Shown: positions 34,680 to 43,305 of the stretch, piece after piece | How positions within the stretch are numbered: the first letter of the stretch is position 1 | How the letters are laid out: every line of letters starts with the position of its first letter | Assembly (NCBI GenBank): GCA_020725465.1 | Contig: DYEY01000024.1 | Span: 45,069-109,068, forward strand | Direction: 5' to 3' | Length of the DNA stretch: 64,000 bases | DNA from: Dethiobacter sp. | GTDB lineage: Bacteria; Bacillota; Dethiobacteria; Dethiobacterales; Dethiobacteraceae | Made by a program: the position numbers and the translations under genes | Notes under the pieces: generated by a model | Told to the model about the DNA's origin: nothing | Seen by the model: the letters and a program-made list of their open reading frames with translations, nothing else | Database searches by the model: none

Positions 34680-35558
34680 ATGCAAAACTACCCGCCCCCA
34701 CAGGACCTGGTGGAAAGAGAAATTGACGCATATATTCGTGAAAACGAAAAAACCGCCGGGACTCTCCGCTTTTACTCCCGCGTTTACCAGCTGCAGAGGA
34801 AGTGGACGGACAAAATGCCGCCGGTTGCTACCAGGAAAGAACAGCCGGCAGAACGGCAGCTGTCAGAAGGCAGGCCGCTGCTGGCGGATAACGCCCTGGT
34901 AATTTCTGAGGCGCTTTTTAATGAAACCATGTCCGCGGTCGTTTCGCTGGCTGAAAATGAATCTCTGCCGTTGCCTGCCGGGGATTTAAAAGCGATTTGC
35001 CGCAGCATGCGGGCGGTGGAGTTTTTCAGCGATCCTGTCAACCTCAGTATGGATAAACTGTTTTTTTTCCTCTCGGAATACGCTGGCGCGGATGAATCTG
35101 TCCTGTCAACCCTGGCCTTCCTGGTCAGGACGGCGGTTAAGCCTTTTTATGTTGTGTATGCGCGGGAAGCCGGAGAAAAATTCAGCTTTAAAATATGGGA
35201 CAGGGGCATCTGCCCTGTTTGCGGGCAGCTGCCGATGCTGGCAGTTCTCAGCGCAGAAAACGGCGCCCGCACTCTGGAATGTGGTCTCTGCCATACCCGC
35301 TGGGAATTTTACCGCCGGACCTGCCCCGCCTGCCATAACAGCGATCACGAGTCACTGAGCTTTTTTTATCTGCCCGAGAAGTCTCACCGCCGCGTATATG
35401 TTTGCCATAAGTGCCGGTTTTACGTTAAAACAACGGTTCTGAAAGATCTGGGCAGGCCCATTATACCTGACCTGGAAAATGCGGCAACGATGTACCTTGA
35501 CTTTTTGGCCCACAAGGAGGGATACAGTCTGTTTGGGCCCGGCGACGGCACCCATTAA
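34680..35558 (+). CDS. fdhE: Formate dehydrogenase accessory protein FdhE
   Basis: A 292-residue FdhE homologue. The C-terminal half carries the metal-binding pairs CPVCG, CGLCHTRWEFYRRTCPAC and VYVCHKCRFYVKT. FdhE is a cytoplasmic factor needed for maturation of Tat-exported formate dehydrogenases in E. coli, probably acting on their redox centre. ATG 34680 follows AAAGGAGTGAT. It is the first gene of the fdh operon, 39 bp before rnfC. Confidence 0.92.
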   Translation: MQNYPPPQDLVEREIDAYIRENEKTAGTLRFYSRVYQLQRKWTDKMPPVATRKEQPAERQLSEGRPLLADNALVISEALFNETMSAVVSLAENESLPLPAGDLKAICRSMRAVEFFSDPVNLSMDKLFFFLSEYAGADESVLSTLAFLVRTAVKPFYVVYAREAGEKFSFKIWDRGICPVCGQLPMLAVLSAENGARTLECGLCHTRWEFYRRTCPACHNSDHESLSFFYLPEKSHRRVYVCHKCRFYVKTTVLKDLGRPIIPDLENAATMYLDFLAHKEGYSLFGPGDGTH

Positions 35559-35597
35559 GCCAGGGGGTGCGTTTTTTAAAACCAAGGAGGTGAAACA

Positions 35598-36920
35598 ATG
35601 GTAAAAACCTTTGAGCGAGGAGTCTTTCTGCCCCACTACAAGAAGTTCAGCGAAGATAAGCCCATTACCCGCCTTCCCCTGCCCAGGGAGCTGGTTATCC
35701 CGCTCCGCCAACATACAGGGGCACCTTGCCGTCCTCTGGTGGCGGCAGGCGATAAGGTTGAGGCGGGACAGAAAATCGGTGCCAGTGACGCTTTTGTCAG
35801 CGCCGCCGTCCATACCGGACTTTCGGGCGTGGTACGGGAAGTGGCAAAACGGCCGAACATCGCGGGGGAAATGGTTGACTGCGTCATTATTGATGTTGAC
35901 CAGGGCCAGGAATTTCCGACATGGCCGGCCGAAGACTATGCCGGACTCCCGGTTGACGAAATCAAGGCCAGAATCAGAGAAGCCGGCATTGTGGGCATGG
36001 GCGGCGCGGCTTTCCCCACCCATGTCAAGCTCAGCCCGCCCCGTGAAATTGACCTGGTTGTTATTAACGGCTGTGAATGTGAACCCTTCCTGACCTGTGA
36101 CCACCGCCTGATGCTGGAGAGGGCGGACGACCTGATCGAAGGCTCCCGCCTGATCAGCAAGGTGCTGGGCGGACCGAAAGTTATCTTCGGCGTTGAAACC
36201 AACAAACCCGACGCCATAGCTGTGCTGGAGCAGAAGCTGGTAAAGGAAAAAGACATGGAATTGGTCCAGCTCGATGTGAAATACCCGCAGGGAGCGGAAA
36301 AACAGCTCATTTACGCTGTCAGTGGCCGCAAGGTACCGCCCGGAAAGCTGCCCTTTGACGTGGGCGTGGTTGTCCAGAACGTGGCCACCGCTATTGCCGT
36401 CCTGGAAGCGGTACGCAACCGCAAGCCGCTGGTGGACAGAGTTCTGACCCTGACCGGTCCCGGTACTCCAAACCCCGGCAACTACCAGTTTTTTATCGGC
36501 ACAACGATCTCCCATGTTATCGAAAGCACCGGCGGACTGCAGGATGATGTGGTCAAAGTGGTGGTGGGCGGCCCCATGACCGGATGGGCCCAGCTGGATT
36601 TGCAGGCTCCTTTGACCAAGGGCGCCGGCGGCATCCTGGCCCTGACCGGGGAAGTAACCCAGGTTACCGACTATATGGCCTGTGTGCGCTGCGGCAAGTG
36701 CGTGGACCACTGCCCCATGTTCCTCTACCCCAACTATATCGGGGTATACGGCGAGCTGGGACGTTACCAGCAGGCCGAACAATGGGGAGCCATGGACTGC
36801 TTCGAATGCGGGGTCTGTGTATATGTCTGCCCGTCACGGCGGCCCATAGTCAGCTTTGTGCGCCGTACCAAGAAAGCGGCGGCGGAGCGCCACCGGGCGG
36901 CCACCCGCCAGGCGCTGTAG
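35598..36920 (+). CDS. rnfC: RnfC-like electron transport subunit
   Basis: A 440-residue peripheral membrane protein. The N-terminal barrel-sandwich segment reads LRQHTGAPCRPLVAAGDKV, followed by the flavin/NADH-binding fold (GIVGMGGAAFPTHVK, related to NuoF), an SLBB region, and two [4Fe-4S] motifs: C362-x2-C-x2-C-x3-C and C401-x2-C-x2-C-x3-C. In Rnf complexes RnfC is the NADH-side subunit. It occurs here without rnfA, B, E or G. AAGGAGGTGA precedes ATG 35598. Confidence 0.9.
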   Translation: MVKTFERGVFLPHYKKFSEDKPITRLPLPRELVIPLRQHTGAPCRPLVAAGDKVEAGQKIGASDAFVSAAVHTGLSGVVREVAKRPNIAGEMVDCVIIDVDQGQEFPTWPAEDYAGLPVDEIKARIREAGIVGMGGAAFPTHVKLSPPREIDLVVINGCECEPFLTCDHRLMLERADDLIEGSRLISKVLGGPKVIFGVETNKPDAIAVLEQKLVKEKDMELVQLDVKYPQGAEKQLIYAVSGRKVPPGKLPFDVGVVVQNVATAIAVLEAVRNRKPLVDRVLTLTGPGTPNPGNYQFFIGTTISHVIESTGGLQDDVVKVVVGGPMTGWAQLDLQAPLTKGAGGILALTGEVTQVTDYMACVRCGKCVDHCPMFLYPNYIGVYGELGRYQQAEQWGAMDCFECGVCVYVCPSRRPIVSFVRRTKKAAAERHRAATRQAL

Positions 36921-36950
36921 CCCGGGTCTGAATAAGAGGAGGGATGTTTT

Positions 36951-37943
36951 TTGAATAAGGCGTTGAATCTGCAATTCTCAACGTCCCCGCACCTGCATTC
37001 GCAGGCCAACGTTTCCACCGCCATGCGGGACGTGATAATCGCCCTCATTCCCGTGTCCCTGGTCGCCACATACTTCTTTAAACTTAACGTGCCGTTTCTT
37101 ATTTTTGTCTGTATCGCCTCAGCCATGCTGACCGAGGTGATCTTTCGCAAAATCATGAGAAAGCCCCTGTCGCTCCACGACGGCAGCGCCGTTCTTACCG
37201 GCCTGCTGGTAGCCCTTTGCTTCTCCGCTGCCACGCCCTGGTGGCTGGCAATGGTGGCCACCTTCATCGGCGTCGGCCTCGCCAAGGAACTGCTGGGAGG
37301 GCTTGGCTGGAACCGCTTTAACCCGGCTCTGTTCGGCAGGGTTTCGGTTATCCTGCTGGCGCCATGGATCACCTTCTTAAACAATGAGTTCTTCCATTGG
37401 CGCGTCAGTTTCCCGGGGATTGACACAGTCACCCAGGCCACCCCGCTGGCGTTGCTGCAGATGGGGCTCCCGCTGCCCAACATGGGAACTTTCTTCTTTG
37501 GTTACCCCGGCGGCGGTATCGCTGAGACTTCCTCTTTCGCCCTGCTTCTGGGTGGAGCCTATCTCCTTTACAAGAAGCACATCAGCTGGCACATCCCGGT
37601 ATCAATGCTGGCCACCGTCTTTGTCGGTGTGGCGGTGCTGGGACAAAACCCGTTTTTTCACCTGATCAGCGGCGGTCTTTTGCTTGGCGCCTTCTTTATG
37701 GCCACCGACTGGGTGACCAGCCCCATCACCAAGAAAGGGCAGATTGTGTTTGGCGTCTGCATCGGCATCCTGGTGGTGATTTTCCGCATTATCCTGGCCC
37801 CCACCGAAGGCGTGGCCTTTGCCATCCTGATTATGAACGCTTTCGTTCCCGCCATCGACAACGCCACACGCAGGCTGAAATTCGGTGAAACCAGAACGCC
37901 GGTTCCCGCCCAGCAGGGTGTGCCCGTGCAGAAGACATCCTAA
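36951..37943 (+). CDS. rnfD: RnfD-like membrane subunit
   Basis: A 330-residue NQR2/RnfD/RnfE-family protein with about nine membrane segments. The covalent-FMN site of RnfD (normally SGATPL) appears as TQATPL, keeping the threonine. Ending NAFVPAIDNATRRL is typical. TTG 36951 lies 7 nt after GAGGAGGG; the ATG at 36944 opens only a four-codon frame. It is 30 bp after rnfC and 16 bp before fdhA, so an Rnf-like pair is built into a formate dehydrogenase operon. Confidence 0.9.
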   Translation: MNKALNLQFSTSPHLHSQANVSTAMRDVIIALIPVSLVATYFFKLNVPFLIFVCIASAMLTEVIFRKIMRKPLSLHDGSAVLTGLLVALCFSAATPWWLAMVATFIGVGLAKELLGGLGWNRFNPALFGRVSVILLAPWITFLNNEFFHWRVSFPGIDTVTQATPLALLQMGLPLPNMGTFFFGYPGGGIAETSSFALLLGGAYLLYKKHISWHIPVSMLATVFVGVAVLGQNPFFHLISGGLLLGAFFMATDWVTSPITKKGQIVFGVCIGILVVIFRIILAPTEGVAFAILIMNAFVPAIDNATRRLKFGETRTPVPAQQGVPVQKTS

Positions 37944-37959
37944 GGGGGTGAAAAACCAG

Positions 37960-40959
37960 ATGAAAGTAACGCGTCGTAATTTCTTAAAACTGACCGGAGC
38001 GACTGCCGCTGCCTCTGCCTTCGCTGGCATCGGGCTGCAGGAGCAGGCTTTGGCCCAGGAGAGCATCCGGATAAATTATGCCAGGGAAGTCCCCACTATC
38101 TGCACTTTCTGCGGCGTGGGCTGCGGTGCCATCGCTTACGTCCAAAACGGCACTGTTATCAATATCGAGGGTGACCCCGACAACCCCATCAACGAGGGGA
38201 GCCTGTGCAGCAAGGGCAGCTCGCTCTACAACATCGCCTATGTGTACGACACCAAGGGGAAGCCGGTCCCAAACCCGGCCCGGCTGACCAAGCCGCTTTA
38301 CCGGGCACCGGGAAGCGACCGCTGGGAAGAAAAAAGCTGGGATTGGGTAATTCCCGAAATTGCCGCCAGGATTAAAAAGACCAGGGATGAAAGTTTTGTG
38401 GCCACCGCCGGCGGCGTTACCGTAAACCGCTCTCCCGGCCTGGCCTGGATTGGCAGCGCTTTCTGCACCAACGAAGAAAACTACCTCTTTCAGAAGATGT
38501 GCCGTGCTCTGGGTATAATCGACCTGGACCACTGCGCCCGTCTCTGACACTCCTCCACGGTCGCCGGTCTCGGCGCCACGTTTGGCAGGGGTGTAATGAC
38601 CAACCACTGGATTGACTACCAGCACTCCGATGTGTTCATGAACATCGGCGGCAATACCGCTGAAAACCACCCGATTTCCATGAAGTGGATTGAGAAAGCC
38701 AGGGCCACCAAAGGGGCGAAGCTGATAGTGGTGGACCCGCGGGTAAGCCGCACAGCGGCGGTGGCCGACCTGTACGTGCCCATCCGTCCCGGTACCAACG
38801 CCGCTTACCTGGGCGGCCTCATCCAGTACATCCTGGCTAATAACCTCTGGCATAAGGAGTACGTGGAGAACTACACCAACGCCACTTTTCTCATCAACGA
38901 AGGGTTCAGTTTCGACGATGCCACCGGCCTCTTCTCCGGTGTCCAGGACGACCCGGCCCGTAATGCCAAGAAGTACAATACGGCTACCTGGCAGTACCAG
39001 CGGGACGAGGAAGGCAATATCAGGAAAGACCCCACCATGGAGGACCCAAACTGCGTCTTCCAGATCATGAAGCGGTTCTATGCCAAGTATTCCCTGGACA
39101 ATGTCAGCCGGATCACCGGTGCGCCCCGCAACCTGCTGGAGGAGTCCTACAAGCTCTATGCCTCCACCGGCCAGCCGGGTAAAGCAGGCAACATCCTCTA
39201 CGCCATGGGCATCACCCAGTTTACCCACGGCGCGCAGGGGGTACGCGCTATCGCGGTACCGCAACTGCTGCTTGGCAACATCGGCATCCCCGGCGGCGGG
39301 GTAAACGCCCAGCGCGGCCAGTCCAACGTGCAGGGCGCCTGTGATGTGGGCATGCTTTATCACATCGTTACCGGCTACATGGCATGCCCGCAGCAGGGAG
39401 CCCATCCCACTCTGGAGGCGTACAACGCTGCCTCCCCGGGCGGCTACTGGGCCAACCGTCCCAAGTTTATGGCCAGCATGCTCACCGCCTGGTGGCCGGG
39501 CGTTCCCCTGGAGCAGGCCTACCAGTACCTGCCCAAGCTGGACGGCAAAGACCACTCCCACATGGGCATGTACAAGTACATGGGGGAAGGCATAGTCAAG
39601 GGCCTGATCGTCTTTGCCGACAACCCGGCGGTAAGCGGCCCTTCCGCCTCGGTCAAGCGCGGGTACCAGGCCAAGCTGGACTGGCTGGTATGCGTTGATG
39701 CTTTCGAAACGGAAACTGCCGCCTTCTGGAAAGACCCGGCCGCCAACCCCAGGGAAATAAAGACTGAAGTGTTCCTGTTGCCGGCCGCCATCGCTTACGA
39801 GCGGGAAGGCACCAAGACCAACAGCGGCCGCTGGATCCAGTGGCAGTACAAAGCACAGGATCCGCCGGGGCAGGCCAAATCCGACCTCTGGATTGTGGAT
39901 AAACTTTTTAAAGCCGTCCGTGAGGAATACAAAAAAGGCGGCAAATTCCCCGACCCGATTATGAAAATGTACTGGGATTACGGCGAAGACCCTGACGCCA
40001 ACCTGGTGGCCATGGAAATCAACGGCTACGACGCCACCAAGGGGCGCACTGCCCTGCTCACCACATTTGGCGCGCTGAAAGACGACGGCACCACCGCCTG
40101 CGGCAGCTGGATCTACGCCGGCTACTACAGCAATCCCGCCGATCCGGCCTGCAAGCGGCGCATCAGGGAAACTCAGGGCATCGGCAACCATCCCAACTGG
40201 TCCTGGGCTTGGCCCATCAACCGGCGTATTGTTTACAACCGCTGCTCCGCTGACCCGGCCGGCAACCCCTGGAACCCCAAGGTGCCGCTCTTCTGGTGGG
40301 ACGGCTCCACCTGGCACCGCAACGACGTGCCTGATTTCAACGCCACCGTACCGCCGGAAGTTTCAGCCAAAAACGCTTTCATCATGACCGCGGAGGGGTG
40401 CGGCAGGCTCTTCACCACCGGGTTAAATGACGCACCGCTGCCCATTCACTACGAGCCGGCGGAAAGCCCGGTGCCAAACCTGCTCTATCCCAGGGCCACC
40501 TATAATCCGGTCAGCCAGCGTTGGTACAAAGACCACACCTGTGCCACCGGTGATCCCAAATATCCTTATGTTATCACCACTTACCGCATCTCCGAACACT
40601 ACCAGTCCGGTGCCATGACCCGCAATATGCCGTGGCTGGTGGAGGCCATGCCGGAATTGTTCGTGGAGTTAAGCGAAGAGCTGGCGGCTGAGCTCAAAAT
40701 CAAGAACGGCGAAGTGGTTACCATCGAGAGCTACCGGCTGCCAAAGGGCATTCAGGCCAAAGCCTGTGTAACCAAGCGACTCAAGCCGCTGGTGGTTGAC
40801 GGCAAAACCACCCATATCGTAGGCATGCCATTCCACTGGGGATATATGGGGATGGCCAGAGGGGCTATCACCAATGACCTGGCTCCCTCGGTTGGTGACC
40901 CCAACACCACCATCCCCGAATACAAGGCCTTTCTCTGCAACATAAGGAAGGGGGTTTAG
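37960..40959 (+). CDS. fdhA: Selenocysteine formate dehydrogenase, catalytic subunit (Tat-exported)
   Basis: A 999-residue molybdopterin oxidoreductase of the FdnG type. A Tat signal (RRNFLK) starts the protein, then the [4Fe-4S] cysteines C48, C51, C55 and C83. The active-site codon is an in-frame TGA at 38545-38547, giving residue 196 in DHCARL-U-HSSTVAGLGATFG, the same residue number as Sec196 of E. coli FdnG. Reading continues in frame to 40959. A SECIS-like hairpin follows the TGA. Automated callers would split this into two genes or drop the N-terminus. It oxidises formate (or reduces CO2) outside the membrane. Confidence 0.96.
38545..38577 (+). promoter_or_regulatory. UGA selenocysteine codon and bacterial SECIS hairpin
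   Basis: TGA at 38545-38547, then a stem CGCC (38562-38565)/GGCG (38572-38575) with apical loop GGTCTC, 18 nt after the codon. GGUCU in the loop is the SelB-recognised feature of the E. coli fdhF/fdnG SECIS. selA-D are not in the window. Confidence 0.85.
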
Positions 40960-40962
40960 CAA

Positions 40963-41733
40963 ATGCTGACTACCAAGCTTATCGACACCTCGAAGTGTAT
41001 GGGTTGCCGTGGCTGCCAGGTGGCCTGCAAGCAGTGGAACCGCCTTCCCGCCGAGGAGACCGCCTTTACGGGATATTACGAGAACCCGGTACGCTACACG
41101 GCCAACACCTGGACCCGCATTGTTTTCCGCGAGCACGAGGATGCGGGGGGCAAATTAAAGTGGTATTTCTCCAAACAGGGCTGTATGCACTGCACCGAAG
41201 CGGCCTGTGAAAAGGTCTGCCCGGCCGGCGCCATCAGTCACAGTGCCACGGGGGCGGTGGTTATCAACCGCCGCAAGTGTATCGGTTGCAACTACTGCGT
41301 GGCCAGCTGCACTTTCCATGTCATGTCCTTCGACCAGAGAGAAAACGTTTCCGCCAAGTGCACCCTTTGCACCGACCGCCAGGCGGTGGGTCTTGCCCCG
41401 GCCTGTGCCAAGGCCTGCCCCACCGGCGCCATAAGCTTTGGCCTGCGCACCGATATGGTCAGCAGGGCGCACACCAGGGTCAGCGAACTGATCGCCAGGG
41501 GAGTTACCAAGGCCAACATTTACGGGCTGACCGAGCTGGACGGCACCAATGTCATGTTTGTGCTGCAGGATTCACCGTCTGCCTATGGCCTGCCCGAGCG
41601 GCCCCGGGTTCCGGTGGCGGCCTATGTCTGGAACGCCCTGTTCCGCCCGTTGCGCGTGGTTGTGGTCCTGGCCCTTGGCCTTGCGCTGTGGAACAACAAA
41701 AGGGAATCAGAAGCCGCCAAACCGGCTGAATAA
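40963..41733 (+). CDS. fdhB: Formate dehydrogenase iron-sulfur subunit
   Basis: A 256-residue HybA/FdnH-like ferredoxin subunit with four [4Fe-4S] sites; the first is C12-x2-C15-x2-C18-x3-C22. A C-terminal hydrophobic segment (about 222-243, RVVVVLALGLALW) should anchor it in the membrane. There is no Tat signal of its own, so it would be carried out with FdhA. It starts 3 bp after fdhA and ends the operon. No cytochrome b (FdhC/FdnI) gene follows. Confidence 0.93.
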   Translation: MLTTKLIDTSKCMGCRGCQVACKQWNRLPAEETAFTGYYENPVRYTANTWTRIVFREHEDAGGKLKWYFSKQGCMHCTEAACEKVCPAGAISHSATGAVVINRRKCIGCNYCVASCTFHVMSFDQRENVSAKCTLCTDRQAVGLAPACAKACPTGAISFGLRTDMVSRAHTRVSELIARGVTKANIYGLTELDGTNVMFVLQDSPSAYGLPERPRVPVAAYVWNALFRPLRVVVVLALGLALWNNKRESEAAKPAE

Positions 41734-41759
41734 GCAACTCTGCAGTCCTCTCTCTTATA

Positions 41760-41793
41760 CGGGGACGGCCTGAGCGCCGGCCCCGGTTTTTTT
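41760..41793 (+). terminator. Intrinsic terminator of the fdh operon
   Basis: CGGGG-A-CGGC, loop CTGAGC, GCCG-G-CCCCG with one mismatch, then G and seven T. Confidence 0.9.
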
Positions 41794-41825
41794 ATCTGTA
41801 ATTTGTGTTAATTTGCGAAGCCATG

Positions 41826-41834
41826 TGTTATAAT
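41826..41834 (+). promoter_or_regulatory. Extended -10 promoter element before tatC
   Basis: TGTTATAAT; a weak TTGTGT lies 20 bp upstream. Same string as before spoVB. Confidence 0.45.
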
Positions 41835-41887
41835 CAGAGTTGAAAGCCTGTCCTTTATGGCAAAAAAGCTTCCGCTCCGGAGAGGAA

Positions 41888-42610
41888 ATGACCGGCGTGA
41901 ACGACAAAGAGCTTACCGTATTCGAGCATCTGGAGGAGCTGCGCTATCGCCTCCTGGTCAGCCTGGGCGCAATACTGGCGGCTGCCTTGATATCTTTTAT
42001 ATATATCGACAGGATTCGGTGGTTTTTGGTCCGCCCCGCCGGTGAGCTGATATACCTGGGCATACCGGAAGCTTTTGCCGTTAACATGAAGCTGGCCCTG
42101 ATTTCAGGACTTGTGTTGTCGTTGCCGGTAACTTTTTTTCAGGCCTGGCGTTTTATTTTGCCCGGCCTGTACCGCCACGAAAGGGGCGCCGTTTTGTTTA
42201 TTTCCCTGTTCTCAGCGGCTTTTTTCTTTCTGGGCGCGTTGTTTGGCTTTTTTGTGGTTCTGCCTTTTACCATTCGCTTCTTTCTCGGTTTTGCCGGGGA
42301 ACAGCTTAAACCGCTTTTCTCCTACAGCGCGTATGTTTCTTACAGCCTGAGTTTGCTGGTGGGCTTTGGGCTGGTTTTTGAGATGCCGGTCCTGGTCCTG
42401 ATACTGGCCAGACTTGGCGTCATATCCGCCGGGTTCCTGGCCGGGCAGCGGAAATTTGCCGTTGTTATAGTCTTTATCCTGGCCGCCGTCTTCACCCCGC
42501 CGGATGTGGTCTCACAGTTCCTGATGGGAGTGCCGATGCTGCTGCTTTACGAGTTTTCCATTCTGCTGGCCAGAATCGCCGGCCGGCGGCACTCAGCAGA
42601 ATCAGAATGA
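41888..42610 (+). CDS. tatC: Sec-independent translocase subunit TatC
   Basis: A 240-residue protein with six membrane segments and the TatC signature [12 protein letters not shown] near the N-terminus, plus [20 protein letters not shown]. TatC recognises twin-arginine signals. ATG 41888 is close to GGAGAGGA (2 nt); GTG 41897 is an alternative with better spacing. Directly downstream of a Tat-dependent fdhA, so a dedicated export pair is likely. Confidence 0.94.
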   Translation: MTGVNDKELTVFEHLEELRYRLLVSLGAILAAALISFIYIDRIRWFLVRPAGELIYLGIPEAFAVNMKLALISGLVLSLPVTFFQAWRFILPGLYRHERGAVLFISLFSAAFFFLGALFGFFVVLPFTIRFFLGFAGEQLKPLFSYSAYVSYSLSLLVGFGLVFEMPVLVLILARLGVISAGFLAGQRKFAVVIVFILAAVFTPPDVVSQFLMGVPMLLLYEFSILLARIAGRRHSAESE

Positions 42611-42644
42611 CAAACAGCATAAACACAGCAAGGAGGTGAAACGC

Positions 42645-42845
42645 ATGTTTGGACGCTTGGGAATGCAGGAGTTACTGATTATACTTGGCGTGGTGCTGAT
42701 TGTGTTTGGTCCGAGAAAACTGCCTGAAATCGGCCGCTCTCTGGGCAAGGGCCTCAGGGAATTTAAACAGGCGACTACGGAGATCAAGGAAAGCATCAAC
42801 GCTGCCGAGGAGGCAGGGGAGGTCAAAGAGGAGAAAGAAGCATAA
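42645..42845 (+). CDS. tatA: Sec-independent translocase subunit TatA
   Basis: A 66-residue protein: one membrane segment ([13 protein letters not shown]), the [20 protein letters not shown] amphipathic helix (conserved FGPxKLP) and a charged tail. It forms the Tat pore with TatC. AAGGAGGTG precedes ATG 42645. Confidence 0.95.
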   Translation: MFGRLGMQELLIILGVVLIVFGPRKLPEIGRSLGKGLREFKQATTEIKESINAAEEAGEVKEEKEA

Positions 42846-42859
42846 CCGCGCAAATCAAA

Positions 42860-42879
42860 ACCGGGGCTTACGCCCCGGT
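42860..42879. terminator. Hairpin between convergent tatA and the receiver gene
   Basis: ACCGGGGC-TTAC-GCCCCGGT, a perfect 8-bp stem, with no T-tract on either strand. It could serve both converging transcripts. Confidence 0.55.
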
Positions 42880-42930
42880 CATGATAGCGGGCTTAAACGG
42901 GAAATGTTTATTTCTCGTTTTTTCTTAAAG

Positions 42931-43305
42931 TTACGGGAACAGGGAACGTATGGCGGCAAGGAGCTCTTCATCCGCCGCCTTCTTGCTGACCAGGCCGTCT
43001 CCGCCAAGGCGGGCTACCTCGTCTCGGTAAGAGCTGTCTCCCTGCATGGTCAGGACGAGCACCCTGGCTTTGCAGGTGCTTTCTTTCAGTTGACGCAGCA
43101 CCTGGAATCCGCTCTCATCCGACAGCGAAAGGTCCAGCAAAATTACATCAGGACAGTAGCGGCTGCAAAGGGGTATGGCCTCCGCGCCCACTCCGGTGTC
43201 TGCCATCACCCGCATATCAGGCTGGGATTCTATCAGGAGCCTGAGGCCTCCGCGCACCCGCGGGTGGTCATCGACCAACACCACTTTGATCAGTTCTTTT
43301 GGCAT
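42931..43305 (-). CDS. Stand-alone NarL-type receiver domain
   Basis: A 124-residue protein consisting only of a receiver domain (VVLVDDHPRVRGGL, phospho-acceptor in DVILLDLSLSDESG, conserved Lys in SKKAADEEL). It most resembles the receiver part of NarL/FixJ regulators but has no HTH, and no remnant of one is visible in the 85 bp before tatA. It overlaps the upstream kinase gene by 38 bp. It could relay phosphate to the two full-length regulators at 32.0 and 33.8 kb (inference). Confidence 0.85.
   Translation of the reverse strand: MPKELIKVVLVDDHPRVRGGLRLLIESQPDMRVMADTGVGAEAIPLCSRYCPDVILLDLSLSDESGFQVLRQLKESTCKARVLVLTMQGDSSYRDEVARLGGDGLVSKKAADEELLAAIRSLFP

Noticed and set aside
36944..36958. 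ATG 36944 as the start of rnfD
   Set aside because: It opens a frame of only four codons; the in-frame TTG at 36951 has the correctly spaced ribosome site.
38545..38547. TGA as a nonsense mutation or frameshift making fdhA a pseudogene
   Set aside because: The frame continues without shift, the context is the conserved active site, and a SECIS-type hairpin follows; selenocysteine explains all of this.
37984..40317. A 777-codon open frame on the minus strand
   Set aside because: It lies wholly antisense to fdhA, has no recognisable protein family and no ribosome site. It is open because of the GC-rich codon bias of fdhA.
43268..43305. Overlap of kinase and receiver genes as a sign of a broken fusion gene
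   Set aside because: Both frames have intact starts, stops and domain ends; short overlaps are normal in coupled two-component operons.
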